Shown piece by piece: positions 25,810 to 33,734 of a DNA stretch of 64,000 bases (the stretch's first letter is position 1; every line of letters begins with the position of its first letter). Both the position numbers and the translations under genes were made by a program. The notes below the pieces were generated by a model. The model saw only the letters and a list, made by a program, of their open reading frames with translations, searched no databases and had not been told where the DNA came from. The stretch is from Ectopseudomonas composti (GTDB taxonomy: Bacteria; Pseudomonadota; Gammaproteobacteria; Pseudomonadales; Pseudomonadaceae). Location: the NCBI RefSeq assembly GCF_001567565.1, contig NZ_LSSW01000013.1, positions 1-64,000 on the forward strand, written 5' to 3'.

Positions 25810-26565
25810 ATGGAAATGCAAAACGCTCAACCTCGTGCTCGTCGCAAGCACCGCAGCCTGGCTCAGGAGCTGGTGGCAGACCTGTCGCAGCGCATTCGCG
25901 ATGGGCTGATCAAGCGTGGTGAGAAGCTGCCGACCGAGTCGGCGATCATGGAAGAGCAAGGCGTCAGCCGTACAGTGGTGCGCGAGGCCCTGTCGCGTTT
26001 GCAGGCGGCTGGCCTGGTGGAAACCCGTCACGGCATCGGTACTTTCGTGCTGGATACGCCCAGTGCCAGCGGTTTTCGCATCGACCCGGCGACCATCGTC
26101 ACCCTGCGCGATGTGCTGGCCATTCTCGAGCTGCGTATCAGTCTCGAGGTGGAGTCCGCCGGCATGGCCGCTCAGCGTCGCAGTGACGCGCAACTGCAGG
26201 CCATTCGCGAGGCGCTGGACGCCATCAACGAACACGCTGCACATGCCAGCGATGCGGTGTCCTCGGACTTCCAATTCCACCTGCGTATCGCCGAGGCCAC
26301 GGGTAACCGCTATTTCACCGACATCCTCAGCCATCTGGGCACCAGCATCATTCCACGTACCCGGGTCAATTCCGCCAGCCTGGCGCGTGACGATCAGACC
26401 CATTACATGGCACGTCTGGAACGTGAGCACGAGCAGATCTTCGAAGCCATCGCGCGTCAGGACGCCGAGGCCGCGCGCGCGGCCATGCGCTTGCACCTGA
26501 CCAACAGCCGCGAGCGCCTGCGCCAGGCACACGAAGCGGCCGAGGCCGAAGCGCTGCACGGCTGA
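25810..26565 (+). CDS. GntR-family (FadR subfamily) regulator
   Basis: The protein has 251 residues. An N-terminal winged helix (LAQELVADLSQRIRDGLIKRGEKLPTE, then EEQGVSRTVVREALSRLQAAGLVE, about 18-75) is followed by an FCD ligand domain. Its metal-binding residues appear in FQFHLRIAEATGN (Asp/His region near 155) and later His residues. FCD regulators commonly sense sugar acids. It lies beside the EamA, TRAP, lactonase and uronate dehydrogenase genes, so control of hexuronate or aldarate use is likely. It converges with the EamA gene. Confidence 0.85.
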   Translation: MEMQNAQPRARRKHRSLAQELVADLSQRIRDGLIKRGEKLPTESAIMEEQGVSRTVVREALSRLQAAGLVETRHGIGTFVLDTPSASGFRIDPATIVTLRDVLAILELRISLEVESAGMAAQRRSDAQLQAIREALDAINEHAAHASDAVSSDFQFHLRIAEATGNRYFTDILSHLGTSIIPRTRVNSASLARDDQTHYMARLEREHEQIFEAIARQDAEAARAAMRLHLTNSRERLRQAHEAAEAEALHG

Positions 26566-26645
26566 ACTTCCATTCACACACTCGGCGGCCCTGGGCCGCC
26601 GAATGCGTTTCAGCGCTGAGCACAAATCAGCACGCATGGCGCTCT

Positions 26646-27551
26646 CTAGCGGCGGTAGGCCAGGGCGACAATGCCGCCGACCACGATCAAGCCGCCGATC
26701 ACCTGCAGGCCACCCAGTACCTGCCCCAGAATCAGCCAGCCCAGAATCATGCCGGCGACCGGCTCCATGTTCATCACCGGCGCATTGCGTGCGATGTTCA
26801 GGCGCGGCATACAGATGAACAGGGTGGAAAAGGCCGCGCCATAAAGCAGTACCAGGCAGGCCAGTGCGATCCAGCCAGGGCTGGCGCTGGGCAGGCTCAG
26901 GCCTCCCGGAATCAGGCCGCTGGCGCCTAGCAGGGTCGAAGTGCTGAATACCACCGCCAGGGTCAGCATGCTGCGTACCGAGCCGGCGACGTTCGACAGG
27001 CGATTCTCTGTGATCCATAGCGCCACGGCGAAAACGGCGGCCGCCGTCAGGCTGAACAGAATGCCGGCGCTCCACTCGCTGTCTGGCACATCGGCGCTGC
27101 TCAGGCGGCCGGGGACATCGAGCACCAGCACCAGACCGAAGAGGATCACGCCCATGATGGCCAGTGCCTGTCGGGTTGGTTTCGCACCGCCAAGCGCCCA
27201 GGTGAGCAATGCCAGCAGGATGGGCGAGAGGTTGACCACCAGTAGCGCCAGCGCCACCGGAATACGTGCCACGGCCGAGTAGATGCAGAAGCTTTGAATG
27301 GCGATCAGCAGGCCCAGCAGAACTTGCCAGCCCCAGGTGGCGCGACTCAGTTTCAGCGACTCACGTCGCCACAGCACCAAGGCCGCCAGCGCGATCAGGG
27401 TCACGCCGGCACGTGCGAGCATGGCCAGTAGCAGGCCGGTGTCGTGGTCGAAGGCGATCCGCGCAGCGATATGGTTGGCTGCGAACGAGCACGCCAGTGT
27501 CGCGAGGATCAGGGCAGCGATGTGACGCGGAAACGGTGCGGAACCTTGCAT
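26646..27551 (-). CDS. EamA/DMT-family transporter
   Basis: The protein has 301 residues and about ten membrane helices in two EamA repeats (about 10-140 and 155-300). The usual PVMNMEPVAGMILGWLILGQ near the end of the second repeat is present. Members export or exchange amino acids, sugars or metabolites, and the substrate cannot be predicted. It follows the TRAP genes on the same strand but lies beyond a strong hairpin (27598-27619), so it is probably expressed separately. Confidence 0.8.
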   Translation of the reverse strand: MQGSAPFPRHIAALILATLACSFAANHIAARIAFDHDTGLLLAMLARAGVTLIALAALVLWRRESLKLSRATWGWQVLLGLLIAIQSFCIYSAVARIPVALALLVVNLSPILLALLTWALGGAKPTRQALAIMGVILFGLVLVLDVPGRLSSADVPDSEWSAGILFSLTAAAVFAVALWITENRLSNVAGSVRSMLTLAVVFSTSTLLGASGLIPGGLSLPSASPGWIALACLVLLYGAAFSTLFICMPRLNIARNAPVMNMEPVAGMILGWLILGQVLGGLQVIGGLIVVGGIVALAYRR

Positions 27552-27597
27552 GACGAAATCCTGTTGTCATGGTCTGTAAGTCAGGCCCTCAAGCAAA

Positions 27598-27619
27598 ACG
27601 CCGCCCGATTGGGCGGCGT
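27598..27619 (-). terminator. Terminator of the hexuronate/TRAP operon
   Basis: ACGCCGCCC / GGGCGGCGT stem with a four-base loop, 24 bases after the DctM stop. On the minus strand it is followed by TTTTGCTT. Confidence 0.75.
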
Positions 27620-27642
27620 CATCGTTCAAGGCCCGGTTGCTG

Positions 27643-28923
27643 TCAGAGCACGACGCTCGGCAGCCACAGTGAGATGGCAGGGATGTAGGTAACAGCCATC
27701 AGTACGGCGAACAGCGCGATGTAGAACGGTAGCAGGGCCTTGACCGTACTCTCGATGCTGACTTTGCCGATGGCGGCGCCGACGAAGAGTACCGCACCTA
27801 CCGGTGGCGTGATCAGGCCAATCCCCAGGTTGACCAGCATGATCATGCCGAAGTGCACCGGGTCGACGCCGAACGAGGTCACCACCGGCAGCAGGATCGG
27901 GGTCAGGATCAGGATCAGCGGCGCCATGTCCATCAGCGTGCCCAGCACCAGTAACATGAAGTTCACGCACATCAGGATCACGTAGCGGTTGTCCGAGAAG
28001 GTCAGGAACGCGGTGGTGATCTTCGATGGAATCTGCATCAGGGTCATGATGTAGCCGAAGCTGGCGGCGAAGGCGATCAGGATCATCACGATCGACAGCG
28101 TGCGCACGGTGCGGTGCAGCATTTTCGGCAGTTCACGCCACTTGTAGTCGCGGTAGATGAACATGGTCACGAAGAATGCCCAGACCACCGCGACTGCAGC
28201 CGACTCGGTGGCGGTGAACACGCCGCTGAGGATGCCGCCGAGGATGATCACCATGGTCATCAGGCCCCATAGTGCCTCGACACAGATCTTCAGCGCCTGG
28301 CGCAGCGGAATCACTTCCCCCTTGGGGTAGTTGCGCTTCTTGGCGAACCACAGGCACAGCGTGGCCATGGTGAAGCTGAGCAGCAGGCCCGGACCGATAC
28401 CGGCGACGAACAGCGCGGCGATGGACACGGTGCCGCCAGCTGCCAGCGAGTAGATCACCGAGTTGTGGCTGGGCGGGGTCAGCAGCGCCTGCACCGAGCC
28501 GGAGACGGTGACAGCGGTGGAAAACTCGCGCGGATAGCCTTTCCTTTCCATTTCCGGGATCAGCACCGAGCCGACCGAGGCGGTATCGGCCAAGGAGGAG
28601 CCGGAGATGGCGCCGAAGAAGGTCGAGGCGGTGATGTTGACCAGCGACAGGCCACCACGGACGAAGCCCACCAGCACCCCGGCGAACGCCACCAGGCGCC
28701 GCGCCATGCCGCCTTCGGCCATGATCGCGCCGGCCAGGACGAAGAACGGAATGGCCAGCAGGGAGAATTTGTTCACGCCACCGGAGATCTGAATCATCAC
28801 GGCGTGCAGGGGAATCTCGATCCACCAGGCGCCGATCAGGGTCGCCAGACCGAGGGCGTAGGCGACCGGAACGCGCAGCAGGATCAGGGCAATGAAGCTG
28901 CCCAGCAGAATGGCGGCATCCAT
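27643..28923 (-). CDS. dctM: TRAP transporter large permease, DctM family
   Basis: The protein has 426 residues and about 12 membrane helices, the normal DctM size. Landmarks include KFSLLAIPFFVLAGAIMAEGG near 50-70 and FFGAISGSSLADTASVGS near 100-118. It carries the substrate with sodium or proton symport together with DctQ. ATG at 28923 overlaps the DctQ stop (TAATG). The longer upstream reading is a frame accident. Context with uronate dehydrogenase suggests uptake of hexuronates or aldarates. Confidence 0.92.
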   Translation of the reverse strand: MDAAILLGSFIALILLRVPVAYALGLATLIGAWWIEIPLHAVMIQISGGVNKFSLLAIPFFVLAGAIMAEGGMARRLVAFAGVLVGFVRGGLSLVNITASTFFGAISGSSLADTASVGSVLIPEMERKGYPREFSTAVTVSGSVQALLTPPSHNSVIYSLAAGGTVSIAALFVAGIGPGLLLSFTMATLCLWFAKKRNYPKGEVIPLRQALKICVEALWGLMTMVIILGGILSGVFTATESAAVAVVWAFFVTMFIYRDYKWRELPKMLHRTVRTLSIVMILIAFAASFGYIMTLMQIPSKITTAFLTFSDNRYVILMCVNFMLLVLGTLMDMAPLILILTPILLPVVTSFGVDPVHFGMIMLVNLGIGLITPPVGAVLFVGAAIGKVSIESTVKALLPFYIALFAVLMAVTYIPAISLWLPSVVL

Positions 28924-29450
28924 TACACGGACTCCTTGGAATCTTCGCAGTTCTCGTAATCGACGACGCGGCGCTTGTGCTGATCGCCATACAGCAGTTG
29001 TTCGATGACGAACAGCAGGGTGATCAGGCCGCCCAGCGGAATCGGTGCGTAGCTGATGCCGACGCGCATCCAGGTCAGCGTGCTGAGGTACTGGTTCCAG
29101 GTGGCGACGCACAGCTTGTAGCCCCAGATCAGCATGAACAGGCTGATGGCGCCCATTGCCAGGCGTACGAACAGGGTGAGAAAGGGCTGAGCCACTTCGG
29201 GCAGGCGGTCACTCAGCACCTGCACGGCCATGTGCGCCCCCGCGCGATAGCTGGCGGCGGCGCCGATGAAGGTGAATAGCACCATCAGCAGGATGGCGAT
29301 GGGTTCGGGCCAGCCCAGGCCCTGGCCGAGTGCATAGCGGCTGAACACGCCCCAGGGGATGATCAGGGCCATGATCACGATCGCCAGGCCGGCGGTCGCG
29401 ATACAGGCGCGGTAGATGACGTCATTGACGCCCAGAACCAGGTTTTTCAT
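28923..29450 (-). CDS. dctQ: TRAP transporter small permease, DctQ family
   Basis: The protein has 175 residues and four membrane helices, with the DctQ signature region RYALGQGLGWPEPIAILLMV near 38-60 and AASYRAGAHMAV near 68-80. It pairs with DctM and docks the substrate-binding protein. Its stop overlaps the dctM ATG. It is separated from dctP by 59 bases that contain a strong hairpin. Confidence 0.9.
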   Translation of the reverse strand: MKNLVLGVNDVIYRACIATAGLAIVIMALIIPWGVFSRYALGQGLGWPEPIAILLMVLFTFIGAAASYRAGAHMAVQVLSDRLPEVAQPFLTLFVRLAMGAISLFMLIWGYKLCVATWNQYLSTLTWMRVGISYAPIPLGGLITLLFVIEQLLYGDQHKRRVVDYENCEDSKESV

Positions 29451-29465
29451 GAGACTTCACCGGTT

Positions 29466-29496
29466 GCGCGGCGCAGGCGATGGGCCCGCGCCGCGC
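29466..29496 (-). other. Hairpin between dctP and dctQ
   Basis: GCGCGGCGC / GCGCCGCGC, a perfect 9-bp GC stem with a 13-base loop and no T-run. It may protect the 3' end of dctP mRNA so that more binding protein than permease is made, which is common in binding-protein operons. Confidence 0.5.
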
Positions 29497-29509
29497 GCTT
29501 GCGCGTGGA

Positions 29510-30484
29510 TTACTGAACGGCTTCGATGCGCTTGATCAGGTCAGCGAACTGCGCGCCGTACTTCTCACGTACCGGGGCGGTAGCGTCGTAGAAGGGCTTG
29601 GTGTCGACTTCGATGAACTCGACGCCTTCAGCCTTGAGCTTCTCGTCGCTGGCCTTTTCCTTGGCAACCCACAGGTCGCGCTCTTCCAGTTGGGCTTCTT
29701 TGGCCAGCTTCTTGACCAGTGCCTGCTGGTCTGCCGTCAGCTTGTTCCAGGTGGTCTTGGACATCAGCAGCGGCTCGGGGAGGATCAGGTGATGGGTCTG
29801 GGTGTAGTACTTGGCCGCGCGGAAGTGGTTGTGTTCGAGCAGGGTCGGCGAGTTGTTCTCGGCGCCGTCGATCACGCCGCTCTGCAGGGCGCTGAAGATT
29901 TCACCGGTGTCCATGGCGATGCCGTTGGCACCCATGGCGTTGAGCGTATCGATGAACAACGGGTTGCCGATCACGCGGATCTTCATGCCCTTGAGGTCTT
30001 CGATCTTGCGCACCGGCTTCTTGGTATACAGGCTGCGGCTGCCGGCTTCCATCCAGGCCAGGCCGACCATGTTGAAATCCGAGTCGGTGATGGCGTCGAG
30101 GATTTCCTGGCCGATCTCGCCGTCGACCACCTTGCGCATATGGTCGACATCGCGGAACACGAACGGCATGTTGAACACGTTGGTGGCAGGCACCACCGGG
30201 CCGACCGAGCCGAGGCTGACGCGGGTCAGCTGCACGGCGCCGATCTGGGTCTGTTCGATCACTTCCTTCTCGGAACCCAGCACACCGCCGGCGAACATGC
30301 GGTATTTGATTTCACCGTTGGTGGCCGCTTCCAGCTTCTTGCCGAGGCTCTCCATGGCGACCACGGTCGGGTAGCCGGCAGGGTGGATTTCGGCAATCTT
30401 CAGGGTCGTCTCGGCCTGCACGAAGGACGACAGGCCGAGCGCTAGCGGAAGTGTGGCGAGAAGCAACTTGCGTTTGAGGTTCAT
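29510..30484 (-). CDS. dctP: TRAP transporter solute-binding protein, DctP family
   Basis: The protein has 324 residues with a signal peptide (MNLKRKLLLATLPLALGLSS...VQA). The mature domain begins TTLKIAEIHPAGYPTVVAM. The key Arg of DctP proteins lies in KGMKIRVIGNPLFIDTLNAMG (about 147-167), and a later GAENNSPTLLEHNHF resembles the ligand pocket. It binds the substrate in the periplasm. The profile and context fit hexuronate or aldarate ligands. ATG at 30484 has CGGAG upstream and an A-rich CA motif at 30499-30512. Confidence 0.92.
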   Translation of the reverse strand: MNLKRKLLLATLPLALGLSSFVQAETTLKIAEIHPAGYPTVVAMESLGKKLEAATNGEIKYRMFAGGVLGSEKEVIEQTQIGAVQLTRVSLGSVGPVVPATNVFNMPFVFRDVDHMRKVVDGEIGQEILDAITDSDFNMVGLAWMEAGSRSLYTKKPVRKIEDLKGMKIRVIGNPLFIDTLNAMGANGIAMDTGEIFSALQSGVIDGAENNSPTLLEHNHFRAAKYYTQTHHLILPEPLLMSKTTWNKLTADQQALVKKLAKEAQLEERDLWVAKEKASDEKLKAEGVEFIEVDTKPFYDATAPVREKYGAQFADLIKRIEAVQ

Positions 30485-30498
30485 GCGGAAAACTCCGT

Positions 30499-30512
30499 CT
30501 TGTTGTTGTTGG
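30499..30512 (-). promoter_or_regulatory. CA motif (Hfq/Crc target) before dctP
   Basis: On the mRNA strand this reads CCAACAACAACAAG, containing AACAACAA, which fits the AAnAAnAA motif bound by Hfq with Crc in Pseudomonas. It lies just upstream of the CGGAG ribosome site. Confidence 0.6.
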
Positions 30513-30560
30513 TGAACAGCAGGGCAGCCCGATGCCGCGAACGGCCCGGGGTGAATCGGA

Positions 30561-31436
30561 TCAGGGGTTGAAGGCTGGCTCTTCGATACCTCGCACGCCT
30601 GCCTGCAGGGCGAATAAGCCGCCAGCCAGTGGCTGGTCGCGAAGGTCGCCGCCAGGGCGGATCGAGGTGACGAACAGGGTGTCCAGATTCGCGCCGCCAA
30701 AGGCACACATGGCCGGTTTTTTCACCGGAACGGCCAGCGAGCGGTCGAGGCGCCCGTCGGGGGTGAAGCGGTGCACCAGGCCTTCGTCGTTGCCGCAGAT
30801 CCAGTAGCAGCCATCGACGTCCATCGCCGCGCCGTCCGGGCGCCCGGCATGCTGCTGCATGTCGATGAACAGGCGCCGGTTATGCGGCGTGCCGCTGTCG
30901 GTGTCGTAATCGAAGGCCCACACGCTTTGCACGCTCGGGTGCGAGTCGGACAGGTACATCGTCCGGCCATCGGGGCTGAAGGCCAGGCCATTGGGGACGA
31001 TGAAGCCATCGAGCACCTGCTGCAACTGGCCGTCGTAGCGATACAGGGCGCCGACGCGGGCGCCCTGGGCCATGTCGAGCAGCATGCTGCCGGCCCAGAA
31101 GCGCCCCTGGCGATCACAGCGACCATCGTTGAAACGCATCTGCGGACGGGCGTGCTCGACCTGCGCCAGGCGTTCGGTGTGCAGCGTACCGTCGTCCTGA
31201 GGGCGCAGGTGGAAGAGGCCGCTCTGCATGCCGGCGATCCAGCCGCCAGCCGGGTGGCGGGCGATGCAGGCGAGCATTTCCTCGGTTTGCCAGCTCTGCG
31301 TCTGGCCCGTGGCAGCGGACCAGCGATGCAGACGACTGGCAGGGATGTCGACCCAGTACAGGGCCTGTTCGGCTGTATTCCAGACCGGGCTTTCACCCGT
31401 GGCGTTGCGCGCATCGACAATCAGTTCGGCTGTCAT
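30561..31436 (-). CDS. SMP-30/gluconolactonase-family lactonase
   Basis: The protein has 291 residues forming the SMP-30 beta-propeller. Metal ligands are visible: the Glu in GESPVW (about 14-18), Asn/Asp in MRFNDGRCDRQGRFWAGSM (about 98-115), Asn in GFIVPNGLAFSPDG (about 145-158) and Asp in GAAMDVDGCYW (about 197). It probably hydrolyses the aldarolactone made by uronate dehydrogenase next door. No signal peptide is present, so it acts in the cytoplasm. A CA motif precedes the ATG. Confidence 0.9.
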   Translation of the reverse strand: MTAELIVDARNATGESPVWNTAEQALYWVDIPASRLHRWSAATGQTQSWQTEEMLACIARHPAGGWIAGMQSGLFHLRPQDDGTLHTERLAQVEHARPQMRFNDGRCDRQGRFWAGSMLLDMAQGARVGALYRYDGQLQQVLDGFIVPNGLAFSPDGRTMYLSDSHPSVQSVWAFDYDTDSGTPHNRRLFIDMQQHAGRPDGAAMDVDGCYWICGNDEGLVHRFTPDGRLDRSLAVPVKKPAMCAFGGANLDTLFVTSIRPGGDLRDQPLAGGLFALQAGVRGIEEPAFNP

Positions 31437-31450
31437 GGCAGGGGCGCTCT

Positions 31451-31462
31451 AGTTGTTGTTAT
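31451..31462 (-). promoter_or_regulatory. CA motif (Hfq/Crc target) before the lactonase gene
   Basis: The mRNA strand reads ATAACAACAACT about 15-26 bases before the ATG, fitting AAnAAnAA. Confidence 0.55.
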
Positions 31463-31489
31463 GGCGTGGGGCGGTGGCGGGGCGTCGCT

Positions 31490-32317
31490 TCAGTCGTCAC
31501 CGAACGGGCCTGCGGCCACGAAGGCGCCGCCCTGGTAAATACGCGCCGGATCGTCAGCGGCCGGCATGGGCTGCGCTTCGATCTTGTCGCGGAACACTTC
31601 CGAGCTGTCCTTGGGCGCGAAGCCCAGGTGCGCGGCCTGGCTGTTGTCCCACCAGACATCGCGGTTATCCGACATGCCATAGACCACGGTGTGGCCAACG
31701 TTCTGGCTGTACAGGCAGCGTTCGAGCAGGTGGGTGAGGTCGTCGTAGCTCAGCCAGGTGCTCATCATGCGGCGGTTGGCGGGCTCGGGGAACGAAGAGC
31801 CGATGCGGATGCTGACGGTCTCGATGCCGTAGCGATCAAAGTAGAAGCTGGCCATGTCTTCACCGTAGGACTTGGACAGGCCGTAGTAGCCATCCGGGCG
31901 GCGCAGGCAGTTGGCGTCGAGGTGCTGGTCCTGCTGGTAGAAGCCGATGACATGGTTGGAACTGGCGAACACCACGCGTTTCACGCCATGGCGACGGGCC
32001 GCTTCGTAGATATGGAATACGCCACAGATGTTGGCGCCGAGGATTTCTTCGAACGGGCGCTCGACCGAGACGCCACCGAAGTGCAGGATGGCGTCGACAC
32101 CTTCGACCAGTTGATGCACCGCGTTCTTGTCGGCCAGGTCGCAGCGTACGATCTCTTCGTGCGGGCCGGCCGCGGGGGCCATTTCACCGATGTCGGACAG
32201 GCGCAGGATGTTGGCGTAGGGGCGCAGGCGTTCGCGCAGTACCTTGCCCAGTCCACCGGCGGCGCCGGTCAGCAGCAGGCGGTTGAAGGGACGCAGTTCG
32301 CTGGATGTCGTGGTCAT
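31490..32317 (-). CDS. udh: Uronate dehydrogenase
   Basis: The protein has 275 residues, the length of characterised Pseudomonas uronate dehydrogenases. It is a short-chain NAD-dependent enzyme: LLLTGAAGGLGKVLRERL (about 12-29) binds NAD, and DAILHFGGVSVERPFEEI, VFASSNHVIGFY and the catalytic YYGLSKSYGED (Tyr, Lys near 136-140) follow. It oxidises galacturonate or glucuronate to the aldarolactone. ATG 32317 gives the usual N-terminus. It is the first gene of the operon with the lactonase and the TRAP transporter, under a sigma-70 promoter with an operator. The later dehydratase steps are not in the window. Confidence 0.93.
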   Translation of the reverse strand: MTTTSSELRPFNRLLLTGAAGGLGKVLRERLRPYANILRLSDIGEMAPAAGPHEEIVRCDLADKNAVHQLVEGVDAILHFGGVSVERPFEEILGANICGVFHIYEAARRHGVKRVVFASSNHVIGFYQQDQHLDANCLRRPDGYYGLSKSYGEDMASFYFDRYGIETVSIRIGSSFPEPANRRMMSTWLSYDDLTHLLERCLYSQNVGHTVVYGMSDNRDVWWDNSQAAHLGFAPKDSSEVFRDKIEAQPMPAADDPARIYQGGAFVAAGPFGDD

Positions 32318-32330
32318 GGCGGGGCCTGGA

Positions 32331-32351
32331 CTCTTGTTGCTTGTTGTTATT
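32331..32351 (-). promoter_or_regulatory. CA motif cluster before udh
   Basis: The mRNA strand here is almost only A and C with a few G and T (AATAACAACAAGCAACAAG), giving two or more overlapping AAnAAnAA sites 14-34 bases before the udh ATG. Post-transcriptional catabolite repression by Hfq/Crc is predicted. Confidence 0.6.
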
Positions 32352-32356
32352 GGGTT

Positions 32357-32413
32357 GTCATACGTTGTCGTATGACTTGGCCTGATTATCAGTAGCAAAT
32401 CAGGCAATGTCAA
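32357..32413 (-). promoter_or_regulatory. Sigma-70 promoter and operator of the uronate operon
   Basis: On the minus strand TTGACA (32408-32413) and GATAAT (32385-32390) are exactly 17 bases apart, giving a start near 32378. Immediately downstream (about +2 to +21) lies a perfect palindrome at 32357-32376 with arms GTCATACG and CGTATGAC around TTGT. A repressor there would block the polymerase. The LacI- or GntR-family neighbour is the likely binder. Confidence 0.75.
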
Positions 32414-32600
32414 CGCAGCCGAAACGAGAAATCAGGCTGTTCAGCTGCTGCGCTTGAATGACCTGATGGGGTGCAATCGGATGTGCGCGGATGTTGACTG
32501 AGCGTCTCTAATCCGCCAGTTTCTCGTGCTATCAAGGTGTGCTTGAAGAAGGGGATGCGAGCGCGCGCCGCCCTATCAGGCTGTTCACGCGGCCGAGTCT

Positions 32601-32629
32601 TTGACTAAAGTTGTATGACGACGTATCTC
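32601..32629 (+). promoter_or_regulatory. Probable promoter and operator of the LacI-family gene
   Basis: TTGACT (32601-32606) and a weak TATCTC (32624-32629) are 17 bases apart. Between them GTATGACGACGTATC (32613-32627) repeats the GTATGAC half site of the udh operator, suggesting auto- or cross-regulation. Confidence 0.45.
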
Positions 32630-32681
32630 GCTGAGAGTCAGTGCCTGCAATGCAAGGCACTCGAATGATTGGAGACGTGAC

Positions 32682-33707
32682 ATGGGCAGGAAACCTGCGG
32701 GCATTCGCACGAGCACGGCACCGACGCTGATCGATGTTGCCAGGGTGGCGGGGGTATCACCGATTACCGTATCGCGCGCCCTGGGCCGGCCTGAAGTGGT
32801 GAGCGATACCACTCGCAAGCGCGTGCTGGAGGCGGTACGGGCGACGGGGTACGTGCCCAATCTCGCTGCCGGCTCTCTGGCCTCCAGCCGCAGTCGGCTG
32901 GTGGCGATCTTCCTGCCGACCATTGCCAACTCGATCTTCTCCGACACCGTGCAGGCGTTGACCGAGCGCATGGCCGCCGCCGGCTATCAGACCTTGCTCG
33001 GCCTGACCGGTTACAGCCCAGAGCAGGAGGAGGCCTTGCTCGAGGCCGTGCTGGGCCGCCGTCCGGATGGCATCGTGCTGACCGGCACCGAGCACACCCA
33101 GGCGAGCCGCGAACGCCTGGCGCGAGTCGGCATTCCGCTGGTCGAGGCCTGGGATCTGTGCGAGCACCCGATGGATATGCTGGTCGGCTTTTCTCACGAG
33201 GCGGTTGGCCAGGCGGTGGCGCACTATCTGATCGGCAAAGGCTACCGCCGCGTCTCGTTCGTGGGCATCGATGATCCCCGCGGCCTGCGCCGTTACCGCA
33301 GTTTGCTGCAGGCCCTGCAAGAGCAGGTGCAAGCGCCGGTGGCTGCGCAGATTCTGCCTGCGCCGGCGACCCTGGCGATCGGTCGCCAAGGCCTGGCGCG
33401 TCTGCTACAGGACGGTACGGCCGGTGAGGTCGTGGTCTGCAGCTCCGACACCGTGGCCCAGGGGGTGATGGCCGAAGCGCTCAGCCGTGGCCTGCGCATT
33501 CCCGAAGACCTGGCGGTGATGGGCTTCGGCGACCTTTACAGCGCAGCGCACACCCATCCGCCGCTTTCCACCGTGCGGGTAGACGGGCCGCGCATCGGTT
33601 GCGCCATCGCCGAGGCGCTGCTAGCGCGTTTCGCCGAGCCTGCGGGCGCGCGTCAGCCGCTACGCCTGGACGTCGGCTTCGAGCTGATCGAGCGCGGTAG
33701 TGCCTGA
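32682..33707 (+). CDS. LacI-family regulator
   Basis: The protein has 341 residues. The N-terminal LacI helix-turn-helix (TLIDVARVAGVSPITVSRALGRPEVVS, about 14-40) and hinge are followed by a periplasmic-binding-type effector domain. It resembles GntR-type gluconate repressors of the LacI family. GGAGACG precedes the ATG. It is divergent from udh and shares GTATGAC sites with it, so it probably controls hexuronate use. Confidence 0.9.
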   Translation: MGRKPAGIRTSTAPTLIDVARVAGVSPITVSRALGRPEVVSDTTRKRVLEAVRATGYVPNLAAGSLASSRSRLVAIFLPTIANSIFSDTVQALTERMAAAGYQTLLGLTGYSPEQEEALLEAVLGRRPDGIVLTGTEHTQASRERLARVGIPLVEAWDLCEHPMDMLVGFSHEAVGQAVAHYLIGKGYRRVSFVGIDDPRGLRRYRSLLQALQEQVQAPVAAQILPAPATLAIGRQGLARLLQDGTAGEVVVCSSDTVAQGVMAEALSRGLRIPEDLAVMGFGDLYSAAHTHPPLSTVRVDGPRIGCAIAEALLARFAEPAGARQPLRLDVGFELIERGSA

Positions 33708-33734
33708 GCCTGGCACGGCAGGTTCAGGCTCAGG
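33703..33734. terminator. Hairpin between the LacI-family gene and the DUF1513 gene
   Basis: CCTGAGCCTG / CAGGCTCAGG perfect 10-bp stem overlaps both convergent stop codons. It has no T-run, so termination is possible rather than certain. Confidence 0.45.
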
